Source: Anammoximicrobium sp964645045
Lineage (GTDB): Bacteria > Planctomycetota > Planctomycetia > Pirellulales > Pirellulaceae
Direction: 5' to 3'
Length of the DNA stretch: 64,000 nucleotides
Assembly: GCA_964645045.1 (NCBI GenBank)
Contig: CAZXYZ010000032.1
Span: 1 to 64,000, forward strand
Under the pieces are notes generated by a model, which saw only the letters and a list, made by a program, of their open reading frames with translations, did no database searches and was not told where the DNA came from. Positions 58,927 through 64,000 of this stretch are shown in pieces. A program made the translations under genes and the position numbers. How positions within the stretch are numbered: the first letter of the stretch is position 1; each line of letters starts with the position of its first letter.

Positions 58927-58941
58927 GAGGGGAGGGGAAGA

Positions 58942-59424
58942 ATGACTGGCTACGTCCCAATGACGCGGGATGCGTACAATCGCCGCAAGGCGGAAGTCGA
59001 TCGTCTGGAGCACGAAGAAATCCCCAAGATCGCCGAAAAAATCGCCCATGCCCGGTCCGAGGGCGATTTGAGTGAGAATGCGGAGTACCATGCCCAACGC
59101 GAGGCGATGGGTCTGCTCCAGGCTCGCATCAACCAGATGAAGAGCGATTTGGCCCGGGCCTCGATCGTCGATCCCGACAAGCTGCCCAAGGATGAAGTGG
59201 GCTTTGGCGCAACCGTGACGGTCCGCGATCTGGATTACGACGACGAAGAAGAATTCACGCTGGTGGGTAAGGGTGACGAGGACTACGACAGCGGCAAGTA
59301 CCTGATCACCAGCCCCGTCGGCCAGGGACTGCTGGGCAAAAAGGTCGGGGACCAAGTGGAAATCGACGTTCCCAAAGGCAAGCTGCGATTTGAGATCCTG
59401 AACATCCGCTACGATTCGATGTAG
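58942..59424 (+). CDS. greA: Transcription elongation factor GreA
   Basis: A 160-residue GreA, normal length. It rescues backtracked RNA polymerase by stimulating transcript cleavage. The N-terminal coiled coil holds the acidic tip in ARSEGDLSENAEYHAQREAM, and the C-terminal domain follows with GFGATVTVRDLDYDDEEEFT and ITSPVGQGLLGKKVGDQVEI. GAGGGGAGGGGAAG lies just before the ATG. A strong leader terminator sits immediately upstream. The gene is single and divergent from fixH. Confidence 0.96.
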   Translation: MTGYVPMTRDAYNRRKAEVDRLEHEEIPKIAEKIAHARSEGDLSENAEYHAQREAMGLLQARINQMKSDLARASIVDPDKLPKDEVGFGATVTVRDLDYDDEEEFTLVGKGDEDYDSGKYLITSPVGQGLLGKKVGDQVEIDVPKGKLRFEILNIRYDSM

Positions 59425-59428
59425 GCGT

Positions 59429-61681
59429 CTACTCGACCGTAACCCAACGGCGGCTCAGCGTCGCCTGGGCCTTGGCGTCACCGTCCGGCTGGGCAGCCGC
59501 TTTGAGCACGCACTTGCCAGCGGCCGCGGGCACATCCAGCGGCAGCTCGTAACTGGCATCGCCGCCTTCCGTTAACTCGAATCGCCGCTCGACCTTCGCC
59601 AGCGTCTGCCCGGATTCGTTTTCCAGGGACAGAACGAGACCGCCACTCACCGCCTGCGGATAGTCGTTGACCATCATGACCGTGAAACTGCGGCGAGTGC
59701 CCGCTTGGAGCTTCGGCTGGAAGAAGTTGATGTACACGCCCAGCGGTTGAAAAGCCTGGCCCACGTAGTCGGCAAAGGCCGGATCCAGTTCGAGTTTCGT
59801 GACGTCGCGGAAGTGATCCGAGGTGTAGACGCCCGGATAGCTGCACGTCAGATAGACGAAGTGGATGATTCCGGCGTACTGGCGATGGGTCCGCCAGAAC
59901 TCGGTTTTGCCAGCCAGCAAGTAGGCCCACAGATCCAGCCGCTGCCGGGCCGTGGCCTCGCGGCCCAACAGCGTTTCGTAGACGCGTTCCGTCAGCCGCG
60001 TGGGCGAGCCGTCGCGATTCAGCCACAGCCACCCGTACTCGTTGATCAGCGGCGGGTTCTGATCGGATGGCAAGGCCCCGGGCTTCGGTTTGCTATCCAT
60101 CGTTTCCAGGTCGCTCATCTTGAACTTCAGTTCCCCAAAGTGGCCCCCGATCATCAAGTACGGATGATGCTCGACCGGGTCGTTCGGTCCAGCCGGCGCG
60201 TTGTAGCTGTTCTCCCAGGGACGGTCCGAAAGGTCCAGAGCGCGGACGGCCGGAATGATCTTGTCGCCGAACATGGTGTCCTTGGTCTCGTTGTTGGCAT
60301 CCCACACGGCCACGCTCGGATGATTCCAGCTGTCCCGCATCCAGTCGGTGTACTGGCGGACCATTTCGTCCGCGTCGTGCGTGCGAGAATAGCCCTCGTA
60401 CCAGCCGGGGCCGCCCGTCCAAACGAAGAACTCGTTCTGAATCAGCAAGCCGACTTCATCGCAGATGTCCAGCCAGCGATCCGGCACCGGCCCGATGCAG
60501 AACCGGAAATAGTTCCAGTGCATCTGCTTGGGCAACTCGCCCAGCAGCTTCCGCACCCAAGCGTCGTTCCAGGGCAAGTCGCGGCAGAGCGGATCCTCGA
60601 AGAACCGGTGCAACGTGATATTCGAACCTCGCAGATAGTAAACGTTGCCGTTCAAGTAGGCCCGTTTGGTGGCGGCATCGAAACGGAATTCACGCATGCC
60701 GAAACGAGTCGTGACCGAGTCGCCGCCCGTGCTGGATTCGACCACGTACAGAAACGGATCCTCGGGCGACCACAGCCGGGCGTTGGGAATCGGGATCGTC
60801 TGCGTGACGACCTGCTCCTGGCCGGGAGCGAGCGAAAGCGATTGCGGCGCGGACGCCGTCACTGGCTCGCCGCCTTTCCACGTTCTTACCGTGTGGACCA
60901 AAGATGCGGTCGCGGCCGAGAAACCGCAATTCCGGACCTTGGTCTGCACCGTGATTTCGCCCTTGGCAATCCGTGGCGCGACTTGAATCGTCTCGATCAG
61001 CGGATTGTCGCAGCAGATCACCGAGACGCTGTCGTAGATGCCGGGCGTCCACTTGATCTTCTCGAAGTCCGAGCCCGTGGGGTACGTGTCCGGCAGCACG
61101 GCGGGATGAGCGCCGATGCGCACGACCAGCGAATTCTCCTCGTTCCAGCGGATGGCTTCCTCCAGGTGGAAGTAGCTGGCGGTGAAGCAACCGGCGTACT
61201 CCCCCAGTTTCCGGCCGTTCAGCCAGACCGCCGTCCCGAATTGGGCCTTGTTGATCTTGAGCAGCGCCACCGCTCGCGCCGCCGGCGCGCGGAACGTCTT
61301 TCGATACCAGAAGTAGTCGCGGTCCTGTTCGACCTTGCCCTTCCAATGCTCTTTCAACCACTCCGGCGGCGACAATTTCGAGCGGATGCGGTTGGCCAGC
61401 TGCTCGCGACTCAGAAACCGATCTACGTCTTCCAGGGGAGGCGTCGCCAGATTCGCCAGACCGGGGACGGGAACGGTGTGCTCAAAAGTCGCCGGGATTT
61501 CAGTGGCCGACTTGCCGTCCTCGATTTCCCAGGTGCCGTCCAGGCTGAGCGTCGCGCGTTCCGCGCGGGCCGACGAGCTGAACAGCAGGAAGATCGGCAG
61601 GCACGTCAACCAGATCGCGTGCCGTCCACATATCGAAAAAATGCACCCGAAGGACGAAGGTCTTGTTGGTATCATGGTCAT
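59429..61681 (-). CDS. Exported glycoside hydrolase family 2 protein
   Basis: A 750-residue GH2 enzyme. A signal or anchor (AIWLTCLPIFLLFSSSARA, about 22-40) is followed by the sugar-binding jelly roll (about 45-215: DYFWYRKTFRAPAARAV, AVWLNGRKLGEYAGCF), an immunoglobulin-like domain and the TIM barrel (about 340-650). The acid/base is Glu465 (WDANNE) and the nucleophile is Glu548 (INEYGW). GH2 covers beta-galactosidases, mannosidases and glucuronidases; the specificity is not clear here. GAAGGCAG precedes the ATG at 61681. Its stop is five bases from the greA stop, in convergent orientation. Confidence 0.88.
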   Translation of the reverse strand: MTMIPTRPSSFGCIFSICGRHAIWLTCLPIFLLFSSSARAERATLSLDGTWEIEDGKSATEIPATFEHTVPVPGLANLATPPLEDVDRFLSREQLANRIRSKLSPPEWLKEHWKGKVEQDRDYFWYRKTFRAPAARAVALLKINKAQFGTAVWLNGRKLGEYAGCFTASYFHLEEAIRWNEENSLVVRIGAHPAVLPDTYPTGSDFEKIKWTPGIYDSVSVICCDNPLIETIQVAPRIAKGEITVQTKVRNCGFSAATASLVHTVRTWKGGEPVTASAPQSLSLAPGQEQVVTQTIPIPNARLWSPEDPFLYVVESSTGGDSVTTRFGMREFRFDAATKRAYLNGNVYYLRGSNITLHRFFEDPLCRDLPWNDAWVRKLLGELPKQMHWNYFRFCIGPVPDRWLDICDEVGLLIQNEFFVWTGGPGWYEGYSRTHDADEMVRQYTDWMRDSWNHPSVAVWDANNETKDTMFGDKIIPAVRALDLSDRPWENSYNAPAGPNDPVEHHPYLMIGGHFGELKFKMSDLETMDSKPKPGALPSDQNPPLINEYGWLWLNRDGSPTRLTERVYETLLGREATARQRLDLWAYLLAGKTEFWRTHRQYAGIIHFVYLTCSYPGVYTSDHFRDVTKLELDPAFADYVGQAFQPLGVYINFFQPKLQAGTRRSFTVMMVNDYPQAVSGGLVLSLENESGQTLAKVERRFELTEGGDASYELPLDVPAAAGKCVLKAAAQPDGDAKAQATLSRRWVTVE

Positions 61682-61945
61682 GCTGCCTTCTTTGTCGCGA
61701 GTTCATGTGTGTTTGAACGCCACCGGGGTGCTAACGCAACCCCGCTCGCCTTTATCGCGATTTTGGGTATGTTTGCACGCCGCAACCCCCATTTCCCCTC
61801 GACGAGCCTTAGCGTCGTATGGTAGTTTACTGGGTTTCCAGGTTCAGCGAATATGAGGTACCGCGCGATTTTTGCGTTAAGGATGTGCCTTCGCCAATAA
61901 ACCACAAACAAGATCAGTAAGTCCAGTTTATTAAGGAAGTGAACC

Positions 61946-62704
61946 GTGAGACGCCCGTTTATTGCCGGAAATTGGAAAATGAACTTGAACCGCGCTAGTG
62001 CAACGGCGCTGGTGAGCGACTTGATTGAGAAGATTAGCGGGATCAGCACGGTCGATGTCGCCGTTTGTCCGCCCAGTGTCTATTTGCATGCGGTTGCTGG
62101 CCTGGTGAAGGATACGCCCGTCGCGCTCGGCGCCCAGAACATGTATCACGAGAAGGATGGGGCGTTCACCGGCGAGATCAGCGCCGCGATGCTGGTGGAC
62201 GTGGGCTGCAAGTACGTCATTTTGGGGCACAGCGAGCGGCGGCGGATCCTGGGTGAGACGAACGAGGCGGTCTGCCGCAAGGTTCACGCGGCTTTCGCGT
62301 CCGGATTGACGCCGATTGTCTGCGTCGGCGAGACGCTGCACGAACGGGAGGCCGGCAAGACGTTCGACATCGTTCGTGAGCAGGTCTACGGCTCGCTGGC
62401 CGGGCTGAAAGCCGAGCAGGCCAAGACTCTGGTGATTGCCTACGAACCCGTCTGGGCGATCGGCACCGGCGTGAATGCGTCGCCGGAACAGGCCGAAGAG
62501 GTCCACGCCGATCTGCGGAATGCCTTGGAAAGCCGGTTCGGCGCCGCGCTGGCAGCTCAGTTGCGGCTGCAGTATGGCGGCAGTGTTAAGGCTGCCAATG
62601 CCAAGGAATTGCTGGCCAAAGAGAACATCGACGGAGCGTTGGTCGGTGGCGCGTCATTGAAAGCAAGCGATTTCGCGCCGATTATCGAGGCGGCCCGCGC
62701 CTAG
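61946..62704 (+). CDS. tpiA: Triosephosphate isomerase
   Basis: A 252-residue TIM, full length, interconverting dihydroxyacetone phosphate and glyceraldehyde 3-phosphate. Motifs are FIAGNWKMNLN (substrate lysine), VILGHSERRR (catalytic histidine), AYEPVWAIGTGVNASPEQAE (catalytic glutamate and loop 6) and LQYGGSVKAANAKEL (phosphate loop). The start is a GTG at 61946 with AAGGAAG six bases upstream. secG follows in the same direction 127 bases later, an order common in bacteria. It is divergent from the GH2 gene. Confidence 0.97.
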   Translation: MRRPFIAGNWKMNLNRASATALVSDLIEKISGISTVDVAVCPPSVYLHAVAGLVKDTPVALGAQNMYHEKDGAFTGEISAAMLVDVGCKYVILGHSERRRILGETNEAVCRKVHAAFASGLTPIVCVGETLHEREAGKTFDIVREQVYGSLAGLKAEQAKTLVIAYEPVWAIGTGVNASPEQAEEVHADLRNALESRFGAALAAQLRLQYGGSVKAANAKELLAKENIDGALVGGASLKASDFAPIIEAARA

Positions 62705-62831
62705 CGGCTCCGCGTCGATTTCGAAGGGCTCCCCTCGCAAACGCGGCTGGCTTGCGCGTGCGGTGGAGCGGGGAAGATACGAGCCGTGTAGCGCGGCGAG
62801 AGCGGAAAGTTACAAGGGAGTTGCCTGTTCC

Positions 62832-63350
62832 ATGACCTCAGTACTGTTTGCGGCCGGCACGTTTTTGCACTACTTGTTCGGGATTCTGATGTTTGTCGTC
62901 GCCTTGTTCCTGATTTTGCTGGTCTTGGTCCAGCGGGGGCGCGGCGGCGGCTTGACCGGCGCCTTGGGCGGCATGGGCGGCCAGAGCGCGTTCGGCACCA
63001 AGGCCGGCGACATGTTCACGCGGGTGACGATGGTCACGGCCGGCATCTGGATTCTGCTTTGCATGGCTTCCATTTGGCTGCTGGGTACGCAAGACGAATG
63101 GGGCGGTTCGGGCACGTCGCGTTCCGGGGGTGCGACGCAGGGAACAACGGCAATACCGGGCCCCGTGAGCCCAGTTGCCCCCGGTTCCCCGGCGCCGGGA
63201 GCCGACGCCTCAACGAAGGCTCCCGCGAGCACCGGTACTACGGCTGCTCCCGCCGCTGAAACCAAGGCGGCTCCCGCCGTGGCGGCGCCTGTCGCGGTGG
63301 AGGCACCGGAGGCACCACCGTCGCCGGATGCTCCGAAGGCGAAGGAATAG
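62832..63350 (+). CDS. secG: Preprotein translocase subunit SecG with long C-terminal tail
   Basis: A 172-residue SecG; classical SecG is about 75-110. The two transmembrane helices are at about 10-32 (FLHYLFGILMFVVALFLILL) and 62-84, with the family motif VQRGRGGGLTGALGGMGGQS followed by FGTKAGD between them. The tail (about 95-172) is rich in A, P, T, G and S (low complexity). SecG helps SecYE/SecA push proteins through the membrane. GGGAG lies upstream of the ATG at 62832. It lies between tpiA and yicC. Confidence 0.93.
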   Translation: MTSVLFAAGTFLHYLFGILMFVVALFLILLVLVQRGRGGGLTGALGGMGGQSAFGTKAGDMFTRVTMVTAGIWILLCMASIWLLGTQDEWGGSGTSRSGGATQGTTAIPGPVSPVAPGSPAPGADASTKAPASTGTTAAPAAETKAAPAVAAPVAVEAPEAPPSPDAPKAKE

Positions 63351-63423
63351 TCGTTCGTCACAGATCGAGCCGGACGGAATGCCGGCGGCGAGGTTCGGTT
63401 TGAATGCCCAGTTTGGCGGTGCT

Positions 63424-64000
63424 ATGTCTGTCCCCTTGCTCAGTATGACCGGTCACGGCGAAGCCCACCGCCACCAGGATGGCGTCCGGGTGGCGGTCGA
63501 GGTGCGGACGGTCAATAACCGGTTCTTGAAAGTGTCGTTGAGGATCTCCGACGGCTATGGCAACCTCGAACCGCTGATCGAATCCGTTGTCCGGAATCAC
63601 CTCCGCCGCGGTTCGGTGTCGGTCTCGATCCGCGTCGAGTGCGAATCTTCGCCCGACGACTTCCGGCTGAACGAAGTCGTGCTGGCCAGCTACTATCGCC
63701 AATTGCAGGAGTTGGCCAAGCGTGAAAGCGGGCCGCAAGACATTCGCATGGACTCGCTGTTGGCCTTGCCGGGCGTGGTCACCGAGAGTGCCAGTCGCCG
63801 CTCCGACGCAGAGGCCGTGTGGCCGGTCCTGGAGGGGGCTTTGAACGAGGCCCTGGAGAACCTGTCCCGGATGCGCGCCGAAGAAGGTGCGGCCATGAAG
63901 CGCGACTTGCACGCCAATTGCCAAGCCATCGACGCGGACTTGGAGCAGATCGGACAACGAGCGCCGCTGGTCGTCGAGGCGTACCGGAAGCGGTTGCTCG
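63424..64000 (+). CDS. yicC: YicC-family endoribonuclease, N-terminal part
   Basis: The frame is open from the ATG at 63424 to the window end (192 codons), so the gene is truncated on the right. It starts LLSMTGHGEAHRHQDGVRVA and continues with VEVRTVNNRFLKVSLRISDG and LEPLIESVVRNHLRRGSVSV, the conserved YicC_N region, with MRAEEGAAMKRDLHANCQAI near the end as in the central domain. YicC proteins are RNases that take part in small-RNA decay. The next gene, commonly gmk, is not visible. No strong ribosome binding site is seen before the ATG. Confidence 0.93.
   Translation, partial: MSVPLLSMTGHGEAHRHQDGVRVAVEVRTVNNRFLKVSLRISDGYGNLEPLIESVVRNHLRRGSVSVSIRVECESSPDDFRLNEVVLASYYRQLQELAKRESGPQDIRMDSLLALPGVVTESASRRSDAEAVWPVLEGALNEALENLSRMRAEEGAAMKRDLHANCQAIDADLEQIGQRAPLVVEAYRKRLL

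Noticed and set aside
59705..61825. 706-residue plus-strand frame opposite the GH2 gene
   Set aside because: No recognisable motif; the GH2 gene on the other strand has catalytic residues and a signal peptide.
1..64000. CRISPR array, tRNA, rRNA or insertion sequence
   Set aside because: No regularly spaced repeats with unique spacers, no tRNA cloverleaf around a GGTTCGA-type arm, and no transposase or integrase frame were seen by eye.

Overview
The window reads as a chromosome segment from a planctomycete, most likely near the order Pirellulales. This is inferred from gene content: two DUF1559 proteins, a DUF1592-type Planctomycete cytochrome c protein followed by a DUF1552 protein, a DUF1080 protein, a YTV-type cysteine-rich protein, an LEPR-XLL giant surface protein, several Tat-exported oxidoreductases, and an mraZ gene with no division cluster behind it. 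The DNA is GC-rich, so most real genes have long open frames opposite them. I saw no rRNA, tRNA, CRISPR array or transposase.

Layout. 0-6 kb: end of a GNAT gene, a DUF1080 protein, then a leftward ExbB/ExbD-like operon ending in a PDZ protein. 6-16.6 kb: sufE, an EboE-like TIM-barrel gene, a large DUF4838 protein, a sugar isomerase/epimerase, P-II with a textbook sigma-54 promoter, a Gfo/Idh/MocA oxidoreductase, a PmoA-like protein, and a Tat-exported aldo/keto reductase overlapping a tetrahaem cytochrome. 16.9-24.3 kb: housekeeping genes (glycosyltransferase-uvrC, a ketoacyl synthase, mraZ, kdsB-pyrG-DUF1844). 24.6-35 kb: a zinc-ribbon DUF1559 protein, an exported protein with two SPOR-like halves, a 1,848-residue surface protein with ten SdrD/Cna-B-like domains, a WD40 protein and an HtrA-type protease. 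35-41 kb: a STAS protein, rtcB, a methyltransferase, a zinc-ribbon membrane protein with an unannotated 48-residue gene before it, and a decayed DNA-binding gene. 41-50 kb: a GH16 glucanase, a Na+/H+ antiporter-like protein and the DUF1592/DUF1552 pair. 50-64 kb: a CcoI-type copper ATPase, an oxidoreductase, a pilin-like DUF1559 protein with a lipoprotein, the YTV protein, fixH with a TauE/SafE-like protein, greA, a GH2 enzyme, tpiA, secG and the start of yicC.

How the parts work together. Much of the accessory content (DUF1080, DUF4838, GH16, GH2, Gfo/Idh/MocA, TIM-barrel epimerase, PmoA-like) fits scavenging of complex polysaccharides. CcoI, FixH and the TauE/SafE protein fit assembly of a cbb3-type oxidase whose structural genes are elsewhere. 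The most distinctive non-coding signal is a set of long, almost perfect intergenic hairpins, at least eleven, in several sequence families. In many of them each arm is itself a small palindrome.
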